64,000 nt of DNA from Thermococcus litoralis DSM 5473 (GCF_000246985.2 NC_022084.1:825246-889245), one strand, 5' to 3'. Counted from the stretch's first letter, positions 10,563 to 18,905 are shown. Translations and numbers: made by a program. The notes: a model not told the origin generated them from the letters alone.

Positions 10563-11705
10563 ATGATAGAAAGAGAGCAGATTCTGGAGGTTTTAAAAAA
10601 CTATGATAAAGAGGGAATAATTATCGGGGCAATCGGAAGTCACTCCGCATTGGATATAGCAGATGGCGCCAAAGCAGAAGGGTTTAAAACGGTTATAGTC
10701 TCTCAAAGGGGAAGGCACAGGACATATGCTGAGTATTTTAAGCAAAAAACAACAAAAGATGGCCTCACAAAAGGCTTTATTGATGAGGTAATTGTGTTGG
10801 AAAAGTTCGGTAAAATTATCGATATCCAAGAGGAACTGAGAAAGAGGAATGTTATCTTTGTCCCCAACCGTTCATTTGTGGTTTATACAGGAATTGATAG
10901 GGTGGAGAATGAGTTCCTGGTACCTCTCTTTGGAAGCAGAAACTTATTAAGGAGCGAAGAGAGAAGTGAAGAGAAGAGCTACTACTGGCTCTTAGAGAAA
11001 GCTGGCTTACCCTATCCTGAGCCCGTCAAACCAGAGGAGATTGACGATGTTGGTCTCGTGATAGTAAAACTCCCTCATGCAAAGAAGAGACTTGAAAGGG
11101 GATTTTTCACTGCCGCAAGCTACAAAGAATTTAGAGAAAAAGCCGAGAAGCTCATGAAGCTTGGCGTAATTACCGAGGAAGATCTAACCAAAGCAAGGAT
11201 TGAGCGTTACATCATTGGCCCAGTCTTCAACTTTGACTTCTTCTACTCCCCAATTGATGAGGAAATTGAGCTCCTTGGAATAGACTGGCGCTTTGAGACA
11301 AGTTTGGACGGACATGTTAGATTACCTGCCCCTCAGCAGATGACCTTACCCGAGCATCAATTTGAACCAGAATACACCGTTTGTGGCCATGCATCCTCAA
11401 CACTAAGGGAGAGCCTCCTTGAGAAGGTCTTCGACATGGCCGAGCGCTATGTGGAAGGCGCAAAGAAATACTATCCACCCGGTGTTATTGGGCCTTTCAC
11501 ACTTCAAACGGCTGTTGATAAAGACCTCAACTTCTACATCTACGATGTCGCCCCAAGAACCGGTGGTGGAACAAACATCCACATGGCGATGGGCCATCCA
11601 TATGGAAACGCTCTCTGGAGAAAGGAGATGAGCACCGGAAGGAGAATTGCTCTTGAGATAAAGCGTGCCATTGAGCTGGATGAGCTTGAGAATGTGGTTA
11701 CATGA
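10563..11705 (+). CDS. PurP-family ATP-grasp ligase (paralogue 1)
   Basis: A 380-aa relative of FAICAR synthetase, which joins AICAR, formate and ATP. It has the PurP N-terminal pattern GAIGSHSALDIADGAKAEGF, the loop NRSFVVYTGI, the C-terminal GVIGPFTLQ and the end signature STGRRIALEIKRAIE. It is longer than the other two copies here (310 and 333 aa), with an inserted segment around residues 60-100. The ATG lies 2 bases after the purD stop, with GGTGA inside purD. The third paralogue at 34164 looks most canonical, so this copy may have a diverged substrate. Which paralogue acts in vivo is unclear. Confidence 0.85.
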   Translation: MIEREQILEVLKNYDKEGIIIGAIGSHSALDIADGAKAEGFKTVIVSQRGRHRTYAEYFKQKTTKDGLTKGFIDEVIVLEKFGKIIDIQEELRKRNVIFVPNRSFVVYTGIDRVENEFLVPLFGSRNLLRSEERSEEKSYYWLLEKAGLPYPEPVKPEEIDDVGLVIVKLPHAKKRLERGFFTAASYKEFREKAEKLMKLGVITEEDLTKARIERYIIGPVFNFDFFYSPIDEEIELLGIDWRFETSLDGHVRLPAPQQMTLPEHQFEPEYTVCGHASSTLRESLLEKVFDMAERYVEGAKKYYPPGVIGPFTLQTAVDKDLNFYIYDVAPRTGGGTNIHMAMGHPYGNALWRKEMSTGRRIALEIKRAIELDELENVVT

Positions 11706-11844
11706 TTTACAATTTCTTGATTACTTTTCAAGAGTTTACTTATTTACAGACTTCGAATTTGGAGAAAGAATCTTTTTGCTAGTTACTTTTTTTTTAGAAA
11801 TTTATCAACTTTAAATTATAAACCACAAGTTTACGAAAGTTTTA

Positions 11845-11856
11845 AGTATAAATATG
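11845..11856 (+). promoter_or_regulatory. Putative promoter (TATA) of the RiPP operon
   Basis: AGTATAAATATG lies about 60 bp before the first precursor peptide in an otherwise featureless AT-rich gap (11706-11914). No purine box is present, so the cassette is unlikely to share the purine control of its neighbours. Confidence 0.4.
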
Positions 11857-11914
11857 TCTTTAGAATAATATGCCGATGTAACGATGAGGCAAAATAAAAA
11901 GGAGGTGGTGTGAA

Positions 11915-12037
11915 ATGTTGAAAGTAGTAGAGACCACCTATGAAAGGGCCTCTAAATTTATTGGGATAACAGCATGTTCTGGTAGGGCAATTTGGTGTGG
12001 AGGAGATGGTTCAGTAGTACTATTGAAGCCATACTGA
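11915..12037 (+). CDS. RiPP precursor peptide 1
   Basis: A 40-residue ORF with a strong GGAGGTGG ribosome binding site, missed by length-limited gene finding. It starts MLKVVETTYERASKFIG and continues ITACSGRAIWCGG, then a variable tail DGSVVLLKPY. It shares the block KFIGITACSG-x-A-x-x-CGG with two further ORFs immediately downstream. The two cysteines (21 and 28) are seven residues apart. It is followed by a radical SAM enzyme and an ABC transporter, so it is best read as a ribosomally made peptide that is modified and exported. The leader/core boundary cannot be placed with certainty. Confidence 0.8.
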   Translation: MLKVVETTYERASKFIGITACSGRAIWCGGDGSVVLLKPY

Positions 12038-12070
12038 AGCTGTACAGATGTGTACAGGGGGTAGGATAGA

Positions 12071-12205
12071 ATGGTTCTAAAAATATTAAACACAACCTAT
12101 ATTAGAGCAAATAAGTTTATCGGAATAACAGCATGTTCTGGAGAAGCTCTCATATGCGGAGGTACAGGACCAAATCCAACTATCAAAAATATAACATTGC
12201 CATAA
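12071..12205 (+). CDS. RiPP precursor peptide 2
   Basis: A 44-residue ORF preceded by GGGGGTAGGATAG. It starts MVLKILNTTYIRANKF, then IGITACSGEALICGG, and ends TGPNPTIKNITLP. Cysteines are at 22 and 29. The DNA is close to that of precursor 3 across the first two thirds, so the pair probably arose by recent tandem duplication; precursor 1 is more diverged. Confidence 0.85.
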   Translation: MVLKILNTTYIRANKFIGITACSGEALICGGTGPNPTIKNITLP

Positions 12206-12229
12206 ATTCCTAATAAGGAGGTGTGTTTG

Positions 12230-12364
12230 ATGATTCTGAAAGTATTAAACACAACCTATATTAGGGCAAATAAATTTATTGGAATAACGGCATGCTCTGG
12301 GGAAGCTATCAGATGTGGAGGTGGAGGACCAAATCCAACCATTAGAAATCCACTATTATCCTGA
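12230..12364 (+). CDS. RiPP precursor peptide 3
   Basis: A 44-residue ORF preceded by AAGGAGGTG. It starts MILKVLNTTYIRANKF, then IGITACSGEAIRCGG, and ends GGPNPTIRNPLLS. Cysteines are at 22 and 29. Compared with precursor 2, differences fall mostly between and after the cysteines (ALI versus AIR; tail ends), the pattern expected of a variable core behind a conserved leader. The maturase gene begins 33 bp after its stop. Confidence 0.85.
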   Translation: MILKVLNTTYIRANKFIGITACSGEAIRCGGGGPNPTIRNPLLS

Positions 12365-12397
12365 TTCATTTAAACAAAAAGATGGAGGGGTGATGTG

Positions 12398-13870
12398 ATG
12401 GAAACACTTAACTTATTTTCTTCTCTTCAATTTTCTTATCATGTTCCCTCATTTAAGTTGGCAGATATCATTCTCGATAATAGAGATAAAGACACATTTA
12501 TCTTGTATCATCCTTGGTCTCAAACGATTTCAGAAATAAATTATGAAGATGCTTTAATATTCAAACTTTATGAACTTGAATATCCAATTAATAAAATATC
12601 AGAAATTACCAATAGACCAGAAGTTGAGATATTGAAGTTACTTAGAGAACTTGAGGAGGAACTAAGTGCTCTAAATCCCACAGAGATACATACTTTTGAT
12701 ACTCCACTAATTCTAATGCTCCTGTCGGATTTGAGATGTAACCTACGATGTAGGTATTGTTATACTGCTTCGGGATCATATTTTACAAAGACACTGTCGG
12801 ATAAGCAAGTTATGGACTTAGAAACTGCTAAAAAGGCTCTTGATATTGGTATAGAACTTGGAATAAATCAAGTTCATTTCTTTGGGGGAGGAGAGGCTTT
12901 ATTAAACTTTGAAATAATTAAGGGACTAGTCAAATATGCTGAAGCACAAAACTATCCGGTAGTTTTTGCAATGATAACAAATGGTACAAAAATTAATAAA
13001 GACTTTATAGAGTTTGTGGAGCAGTATAAGGATATTTTCAATATTACTGTAAGTATAGATGGTCCTAAACTAATTCATGATCTAAATAGAAATTACCCTA
13101 ATGGAAAAGGCTCGTTTGAGGATACTCTGAGAGGCATAGAGATGCTAAAGGAGAGAAAATTAACATTCGAACTTCAAGTTACGTACCCAATAGAAGCTGA
13201 ACAATTTGGATATGGTCCAAAAGAAATTGCTAATTATTTGAGTACCTTATCGCCATTCCTCATTGTAAAAATATGTGATTACCATGAACAGTTTAACACA
13301 GGGGAACGACCATTTCATGGCATGTTGGGATACTTAATGATGGAGTATATTAGTGATGTTTTTGAAAAATTAAAGAGCACAACTCCCCAATATTACGACC
13401 ACAATCTGGCAATTACATTGAGTTATATAGCAAGAAGAGCAACCAAACTATATCCATGTCCATTTTCACATTTTGTGACAGTACTTCCTGATGGGAAGTT
13501 ACTTACATGTCACATGATAGTTGATTACTTGTTAGGTACAGTTAATTCCAGTAAAACTGAGCTATTAAATAAACTTAAAAAGGCAGTTGAGTTTAATAAA
13601 AAATTTTCGACTTTACTAGATTATCATGACTTTTGGCATGCAGGGCTTCAAGATATATGTCCCTCAGAGCTATTTGGTGGATTAACAAATGTGCTCACGA
13701 AAACCGAGAAGCTGAGACTAAGTAAGTTTTCAAAAAGCATGCTAGAAGCATATTGGGATTCAGTATTGTTTAATGTTTACAAAAGTTACAAAGAAAACAC
13801 CTTACAAAAGGTTTATAGTAACTTGGAATACTTCTTTGAGACATTATACAAACAACCAAGAGTTCAATGA
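12398..13870 (+). CDS. Radical SAM peptide-modifying maturase
   Basis: A 490-residue radical SAM protein. The CxxxCxxC cluster motif is CNLRCRYC at about residues 114-121, followed by the SAM-binding GGGEALL motif. The first 95 residues look like a winged-helix, PqqD-like RiPP recognition element (Y-E-D-A-L-I-F-K-L plus a helical pair), which would grip the precursor leader. The C-terminus has extra cysteines (LYPCPF, LLTCHM, DICPSE), suggesting an auxiliary cluster of reduced SPASM/twitch type. Start ATG 12398 follows GGAGGGGTGAT. Likely chemistry is a thioether or other radical crosslink on the conserved Cys region of the precursors, as in sactipeptides or ranthipeptides; the exact reaction is not deducible. 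Confidence 0.85.
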   Translation: METLNLFSSLQFSYHVPSFKLADIILDNRDKDTFILYHPWSQTISEINYEDALIFKLYELEYPINKISEITNRPEVEILKLLRELEEELSALNPTEIHTFDTPLILMLLSDLRCNLRCRYCYTASGSYFTKTLSDKQVMDLETAKKALDIGIELGINQVHFFGGGEALLNFEIIKGLVKYAEAQNYPVVFAMITNGTKINKDFIEFVEQYKDIFNITVSIDGPKLIHDLNRNYPNGKGSFEDTLRGIEMLKERKLTFELQVTYPIEAEQFGYGPKEIANYLSTLSPFLIVKICDYHEQFNTGERPFHGMLGYLMMEYISDVFEKLKSTTPQYYDHNLAITLSYIARRATKLYPCPFSHFVTVLPDGKLLTCHMIVDYLLGTVNSSKTELLNKLKKAVEFNKKFSTLLDYHDFWHAGLQDICPSELFGGLTNVLTKTEKLRLSKFSKSMLEAYWDSVLFNVYKSYKENTLQKVYSNLEYFFETLYKQPRVQ

Positions 13871-13891
13871 ACAATAAAAGGTGCTTAATAT

Positions 13892-15565
13892 ATGTCAGTA
13901 AATATAAGAGATGTCCTTGAGGAATCTATAAAAGTCTCAAAAAATCTAAAAGGAGACATAGTCATAACAATAATTCTTTTCCTTATTCTTTCTATTTTCG
14001 GATACGCCCAAGCAATGCTCATGAAGAATTTTATAGATTCTCTTGTATCATTACAGGAATTTTCAACAATCTCAAAAATTGGATTAGCTCTGCTGGTTCT
14101 CACATTTTTAAGCTACTTAGGAAGTTTTTATGGGGAGTTCATGCTCCAGAGATTGGGAATCAAAGCTTTAAAAATATTTTCTCAAGATTTGGTTTTCTCT
14201 ATTCATAGGGCAAAACTAGGAAAAATAAGCAGTGGAGATGTAATAGCGAGATTCGTTTCGGACTTACCAGAGCTCAGTCTGGGATTAGCAGGTTTAATCC
14301 CTGGATTAAGTGTTCAGTTGATTAATATTGCAGTAGCAACGTTTACCCTATATTCATTATCTCCAACAATGCTTCTTGTAGCTGTCTTAATAATCCCAAT
14401 AAACTATGCTATCTATAAGAAAGCATCAGGAAAATCCATTGAGTATTCAAAACGAGAAAGAGAATCATTGTCAAAAGTAGTTGCTGTTACCAAAACAAGC
14501 ATTGATAATCTTTTCTTTATTAAACGTTTGGATAAGTACGAATATTTTGAAGAGAGATTCTCCATGAGTCTTTCAGAGTGGTTAAAGAATATGACAAGAT
14601 TCCTGCGGGTAAGGATATTCTTCCAGAAATCGTACTATTACACAAGCAGTATAGCTCGACTGATAATGTTGCTTGTTGGTGGTTGGCTGGCAACAAAAGG
14701 ACTCGCCTCAGTGGGAGCAATCGTAGCTTTCACGAACTATTTACCGCAATTCTATGAACCTCTTACTAATCTGGCTAATTCATTCACATATCTCAATGCA
14801 CTTATCCCTTACGTAGAGCGCTATAAGGAGATAGTAAACATTGAAAAAGAAGACCTTGATAAGGGGCATGAGTTAAAATCGGTCAAAAGCATTGAATGTA
14901 AAAATGTAAGTGTTGGCATTTTAAGTAATGTGACTCTAGAACTCAAAAAGAACGAAACAATTGGAATCGTTGGACCCATAGGTTCTGGAAAAACAACCCT
15001 GGCATTAACTTTAATCAGGTTACGTGAGCCAGAGACTGGCCACATTTTAATAAATGGGAAAGATTACCGGGTTTATAGTCTTAGGTCTTTAAGAAAGAGG
15101 ATATATTACCTACCATCTAAAGACTGGATTTTTGATGGAACTTTAAAGGAGAATTTGATGCTTGACGACATGTATCGGGAGGACGAAGTTATTCATGTTC
15201 TCAAGATTGTAGGAATAGATTTTGCCGAACTTGATGATTATATAACTGGTAAAGCTCTTTCTGAAGGACAAAAACAAAAAATAGCATTAGCTAGGGCACT
15301 TTTAAGAAAACCGGAGGTTTTGATACTTGATGAGGCCACAAACAGTCTTGATGTTCAAAATGAAGCTCAAGTCCTCGAAAAGATTCGAGAGTTTTTAAAG
15401 GACTCGACTTTAATTATAATATCGCATCGTTTAACCGCTCTAAAAAATGCCGATAAAATATTTGTTTTAAATAAGGGGAAGATCCTTGACTCTGGCAAAC
15501 ATGAGGAACTCTACGAAAGATGCTCCCTGTATAGAACGCTCGTTGAGAACTCAAGAGTATCTTAG
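13892..15565 (+). CDS. ABC exporter (fused membrane and ATPase domains)
   Basis: A 557-aa half-transporter. An N-terminal domain of about six membrane helices (residues 20-300) is followed by the nucleotide-binding domain with Walker A GPIGSGKTT (361-369), signature LSEGQKQKIALARAL (LSEGQ instead of the common LSGGQ), Walker B VLILDEATNSLD and switch His SHRL. No N-terminal C39 peptidase domain is present, so leader removal, if any, needs a separate protease. It lies 21 bp after the maturase and probably exports the modified peptides; self-protection is an alternative role. Confidence 0.9.
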   Translation: MSVNIRDVLEESIKVSKNLKGDIVITIILFLILSIFGYAQAMLMKNFIDSLVSLQEFSTISKIGLALLVLTFLSYLGSFYGEFMLQRLGIKALKIFSQDLVFSIHRAKLGKISSGDVIARFVSDLPELSLGLAGLIPGLSVQLINIAVATFTLYSLSPTMLLVAVLIIPINYAIYKKASGKSIEYSKRERESLSKVVAVTKTSIDNLFFIKRLDKYEYFEERFSMSLSEWLKNMTRFLRVRIFFQKSYYYTSSIARLIMLLVGGWLATKGLASVGAIVAFTNYLPQFYEPLTNLANSFTYLNALIPYVERYKEIVNIEKEDLDKGHELKSVKSIECKNVSVGILSNVTLELKKNETIGIVGPIGSGKTTLALTLIRLREPETGHILINGKDYRVYSLRSLRKRIYYLPSKDWIFDGTLKENLMLDDMYREDEVIHVLKIVGIDFAELDDYITGKALSEGQKQKIALARALLRKPEVLILDEATNSLDVQNEAQVLEKIREFLKDSTLIIISHRLTALKNADKIFVLNKGKILDSGKHEELYERCSLYRTLVENSRVS

Positions 15566-15771
15566 GGGATATAAATCAAAGCATGTCTTTGGGCTAGTTT
15601 TTAAAATTATGGGAGTCTAGGCATTTAACACAACAGTTTAAGTCATATTCTTGGCAATGACATATTATGTCCTAGATACGGGATTGATATCTTAGTGAAG
15701 ATTGATCTATTGTTGCGATTTCATGGCTTTACTACAATCACTTTTTATGAGAGTGGTGAAAAAAGTTTTAA
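15566..15771. other. Intergenic region downstream of the RiPP cassette
   Basis: About 200 bp with no convincing gene. It contains a perfect 13-base inverted repeat, GACATATTATGTC, at 15659-15671. Otherwise it is AT-rich sequence leading to the purS promoter. Confidence 0.3.
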
Positions 15772-15772
15772 T

Positions 15773-15787
15773 TAACATTTTTATGCA
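15773..15787 (+). promoter_or_regulatory. Purine box upstream of purS
   Basis: TAACATTTTTATGCAT, followed by AAATAAACCTTAAAAACCC (BRE/TATA) and AAATTTTTACATTTTT. This layout is almost base-for-base the same upstream of purL and of the purP at 34164. Confidence 0.65.
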
Positions 15788-15841
15788 TAAATAAACCTTA
15801 AAAACCCTAAATTTTTACATTTTTTTGATAAGGTGATGCTC

Positions 15842-16087
15842 ATGAAGTGGAAAGCTAAGGTTGTAATCCGCTTAAAAGAAGGGCTTAACGATCCCGAGGG
15901 GAGAGTCATTGGAAAGGCCCTCAAAAACTTAGGCTATAAAGTTGAAGAGCTGAAGGTTCCAAAATATTTCGAGCTCATTTTTGAAAGCGAAGCTCCAGAG
16001 AAAGATGTCGAGGAGATGTGCAAACGCCTGCTTGCAAACCCAGTTATCCACACTTATGAATATCAAATCGAGCCTTTAGGTGAGTGA
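15842..16087 (+). CDS. purS: Phosphoribosylformylglycinamidine synthase, PurS subunit
   Basis: The small structural subunit that links PurQ and PurL in the three-part FGAM synthetase. The 81-aa product starts [14 protein letters not shown] and contains the family segment [16 protein letters not shown] and a C-terminal [14 protein letters not shown] at 15833 is in frame but overlaps GGTGAT. The stop codon is 1 base before the purQ ATG, so translation is coupled. Confidence 0.95.
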   Translation: MKWKAKVVIRLKEGLNDPEGRVIGKALKNLGYKVEELKVPKYFELIFESEAPEKDVEEMCKRLLANPVIHTYEYQIEPLGE

Positions 16088-16088
16088 A

Positions 16089-16760
16089 ATGCCAAAGTTC
16101 GCTGTCATAGTATTCCCAGGGACAAACTGCGATTTTGAGACCGTTGAAGCAATTAAAAAAGCTGGTGGAAAAGCGGAGAGAGTCTGGTATAAGCAAAGCC
16201 TCAAAGACTTTGATGGCGTTGTTTTGCCCGGTGGATTCAGCTATGCCGATTATTTGAGAGCTGGCGCAATAAGTGCAAGGGCAGAGGTAATGGAGGAAAT
16301 TAAGGTTCTTGCCAACGAAGGCAAACCCGTTTTAGGCATTTGCAACGGCTTTCAAATCTTAACGGAGTCAGCTCTTCTGCCGGGAGCATTGAGACCAAAT
16401 AAGATTCCAAGCTTCCTATGCAAGTGGGTTTACCTTAAAGTTAGCGACACCTAAACAGCTTTTACCCAACTCTACAAAGAGGGAGAGGTCATTAGAATGC
16501 CAATAGCACATGCTGAAGGGAATTACTACTCCGAGAGCTTAGATAGCGTAAGGATAACCTTCCAGTACAGCGACGAGAAAGGAGAGATAACGGAAGATGC
16601 AAACCCCAACGGCTCTCTCTTGAACATAGCGGGAATAAGCAATGAAAAGGGCAACGTTCTCGGCATGATGCCTCATCCAGAGAGGGCGAGTGATAAATGG
16701 CTGGGAAGCGAGGACGGGTTGAGGATCTTCAAGAGCATGGTGGAATATGCCAAAAGATAG
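16089..16760 (+). pseudogene. purQ: FGAM synthase glutaminase subunit PurQ, interrupted by an in-frame TAA
   Basis: The glutaminase subunit that supplies ammonia to PurL. Reading from ATG 16089, the frame has [21 protein letters not shown] and the nucleophile motif [10 protein letters not shown], then runs into TAA at 16452-16454 after YLKVSDT. The same frame continues without a break as [25 protein letters not shown] and [13 protein letters not shown], so both halves together make one normal PurQ of about 223 residues. The stop occupies a position where relatives appear to carry a lysine codon, so a single A-to-T change (AAA to TAA) would explain it. The upstream piece alone lacks the catalytic His-Glu (HPE). 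Options are a true nonsense mutation, a sequencing error, or stop readthrough. An internal ATG at 16497 could start the second piece. Confidence 0.9.
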
Positions 16761-16984
16761 TTTTTGATTTTATTCATTTTCTTAATTACTTTTCGAAGTT
16801 TTACTTTATTAAACTGCAAATTTGTTAAAAAGAGCCTTTTAATGCCTTACTTTTTTGGAAAATTGAACAATACCACAACAAGGTAGAAAAATTTAAATAT
16901 TAAAAAACTATATGAAGTAGTATGCTAAAGTATCTATGAAGTATTACTAAGATACTCTAGTGAAAAGAAAAAGGAGGATGAAAC
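16761..16984 (+). promoter_or_regulatory. Promoter region of the secreted-protein pair
   Basis: An AT-rich gap of about 220 bp. A TATA-like AAATTTAAATATT lies near 16889-16901. A perfect 7-base inverted repeat AGTATCT/AGATACT sits at 16929-16935 and 16950-16956, between the TATA region and the start codon, where a repressor or an RNA hairpin could act. The part next to purQ (AATTACTTTTCGAAGTTTTAC) resembles the sequence just after the purP paralogue at 11719. Confidence 0.4.
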
Positions 16985-18259
16985 ATGAGGTATAGGGCAA
17001 TATTTGTTTTACTTTTAAGTTTATTAATGTTTGGAGGAGTGTTCAGCAATTCAGCATACGCAAAACCAAGCGTTATATCAAAAATCTCAGTGACTAAGTT
17101 TGTTTTAGGAATTTACGATCCAAATCCAATTATGAGCGATGACTTAAGAGACGCTAGAAATACATTCGCCATTTTGAGGATACAGGGCAATAAGTTGAGT
17201 GGCTTTTTGTTCTATGACTGGAAGCTTAAAAGAATAAGTAAAAACATCAGGATTGTTGAGTCTGAGTACTTTGACGGTTATGTTATTCTATTTGACTCAA
17301 AGGACACAAAAAATAGTATTATAGGACTACAGGGCAATATATACAAGAACGGGACGGTGTGGATATTTCTGCAGGAAATTGGCAAGAAGGATCTTATAGC
17401 ATTGTCTTTTGAGGATAAGCAATTAGTAGAAAAACTCCTAAAAATGAAATTACCAAAAGAGAGAATAGATGATATAAGCTGGTCATTTAAAATTGTACCT
17501 CCCAAGATAAACATTCGTGAAATCGCCTCCAGCAGAGAGATTATCTTAATGGGAGGGGTTCAGCAAAGATGCTCTTATAGCACTAAAGCAGTGTATATAA
17601 CATCTTCATGGCCAACAAACTCACCCACAACGTACTATATTAAAGTACAGGCTAAGTTCTGTGGTCCAACAATTCTAAAAAGTACAGACGAATACAAGGT
17701 AATTGTTAAAAATTTAGATGAGGGAAGGATTGTATCCTACGGTACAAGTTATCGAGAAGTTAGTGGGGATACTGCATTTGAAATTCGGGGATCTTCTTCT
17801 CGGCCAATAGATATAAAGGTAACGGTACCTTACAAGGATAGCCCCAATGAAATACAAGATTTAATAATCAGGGTGTCGGGTAGTATCGTTAACTTTGGAT
17901 ATAATGAAGTTAGTTGGGCCATTAAATGGGCGGCTGATTTAATAACATGGGCACTTAATCTTCCGCCAATACCCACTAAAGCAACACAAGGCCCAACTTT
18001 TCCTCCAATAATTATTGAAGGTGGAGAAGAGAAGAATACCCTAGCCGTAGCATACAATAATTTGAATATTGGTGTTCCTGGACAGTTCTTGCAAATAGAG
18101 GGTATTGTCATCCGATACAATAAGGGCCCTTCATATGACATTACAAAAAAGTTTTATGCACTATACAACATACCGATATACTATGGTTCGTCTTCAAATC
18201 CCAGTCATGTAGCTGATGTAGAGACTCAATGCAGTTTAAGGGTTATCCACACTAACTAA
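16985..18259 (+). CDS. Secreted protein of unknown function
   Basis: A 424-aa protein with a clear signal peptide: a hydrophobic run FVLLLSLLMFGGVF, then a likely cleavage after SAYA (near residue 26). The rest is rich in beta-type, polar segments with four or more cysteines (QQRCSYS, KFCGP, ETQCSL) and no family I recognise. GGAGG lies 9 bases before ATG. It is followed after 14 bp by another envelope protein. The pair sits between purQ and purL, genes that act together, so it looks like an insertion; its base composition is more AT-rich than the flanking pur genes. Confidence 0.7.
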   Translation: MRYRAIFVLLLSLLMFGGVFSNSAYAKPSVISKISVTKFVLGIYDPNPIMSDDLRDARNTFAILRIQGNKLSGFLFYDWKLKRISKNIRIVESEYFDGYVILFDSKDTKNSIIGLQGNIYKNGTVWIFLQEIGKKDLIALSFEDKQLVEKLLKMKLPKERIDDISWSFKIVPPKINIREIASSREIILMGGVQQRCSYSTKAVYITSSWPTNSPTTYYIKVQAKFCGPTILKSTDEYKVIVKNLDEGRIVSYGTSYREVSGDTAFEIRGSSSRPIDIKVTVPYKDSPNEIQDLIIRVSGSIVNFGYNEVSWAIKWAADLITWALNLPPIPTKATQGPTFPPIIIEGGEEKNTLAVAYNNLNIGVPGQFLQIEGIVIRYNKGPSYDITKKFYALYNIPIYYGSSSNPSHVADVETQCSLRVIHTN

Positions 18260-18273
18260 AGGGGTGAGTCTCA

Positions 18274-18852
18274 ATGAATCTCAAAGATTTCCTTCCCATT
18301 CTTGCTCTTTTACTTTTGTTTGGGGTCTTTTATGGAGTAATGGAACATAAATGCACAATTAGAGTATCTGAAGAAGTAAATAAAGCTGTGGAAAAAGTGG
18401 AGAAGGGAGACATTGTTATGGATATTGAGCTCCACACAACCGAGCTCCGAAAGAACTCAGAGCGAGCTCTTGCATGTCTCAACGCTAGCAAGTGTTCAAA
18501 AGCTACACTGATAGGATATCTCATGAAAGCCTCATTTCACATGGAAATGTTGCACTCCTACTACAGTAGAGCTGTCACTTCTATCCTTAGGCCTGGTGAG
18601 GAAATCGAACCCTACATCAATACCACTACACTGGATTGCGCGAAAATGTTAGAGGGGTTTGCTACAATAATAATCGAGGACAACATAACTGAGAGACAGC
18701 TCAAAATTATGAGAAGAGCACTGATAGACGTTAACAAATTTGCGAACAATACACTCAAAATTAACAATATCACCTTAATCCTGCAGGAGAATGGAAAAAT
18801 ACAAGAAAAGTGCCGAGCCTACCTAGTAGCGTTTAACAATACTACAAGGTGA
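18274..18852 (+). CDS. Membrane-anchored extracytoplasmic protein of unknown function
   Basis: A 192-aa product with one N-terminal hydrophobic segment (FLPILALLLLFGVFYGV, residues 6-22), then a polar, mainly helical domain with paired cysteines (ACLNASKCSK) and several N-x-T/S sites that archaeal surface proteins often glycosylate. No family recognised. GGGGTGAG precedes the ATG. It probably forms a unit with the secreted protein upstream. Confidence 0.65.
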   Translation: MNLKDFLPILALLLLFGVFYGVMEHKCTIRVSEEVNKAVEKVEKGDIVMDIELHTTELRKNSERALACLNASKCSKATLIGYLMKASFHMEMLHSYYSRAVTSILRPGEEIEPYINTTTLDCAKMLEGFATIIIEDNITERQLKIMRRALIDVNKFANNTLKINNITLILQENGKIQEKCRAYLVAFNNTTR

Positions 18853-18891
18853 GTGTTTTTCTTTTTCTGAAACTTCTCGCAGAGAGTTTTT

Positions 18892-18905
18892 AACATTTTT
18901 ATGTA
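18892..18905 (+). promoter_or_regulatory. Purine box upstream of purL
   Basis: AACATTTTTATGTAT followed by AAATAAACCTTAAAAACTCC (TATA). This gives purL its own promoter even though it is separated from purSQ by the inserted pair. Confidence 0.65.

Noticed and set aside
16452-16454. Pyrrolysine or other recoding to explain the purQ stop
   Set aside because: The codon is TAA, not TAG, and there is no recoding signal visible; mutation or sequence error is simpler.
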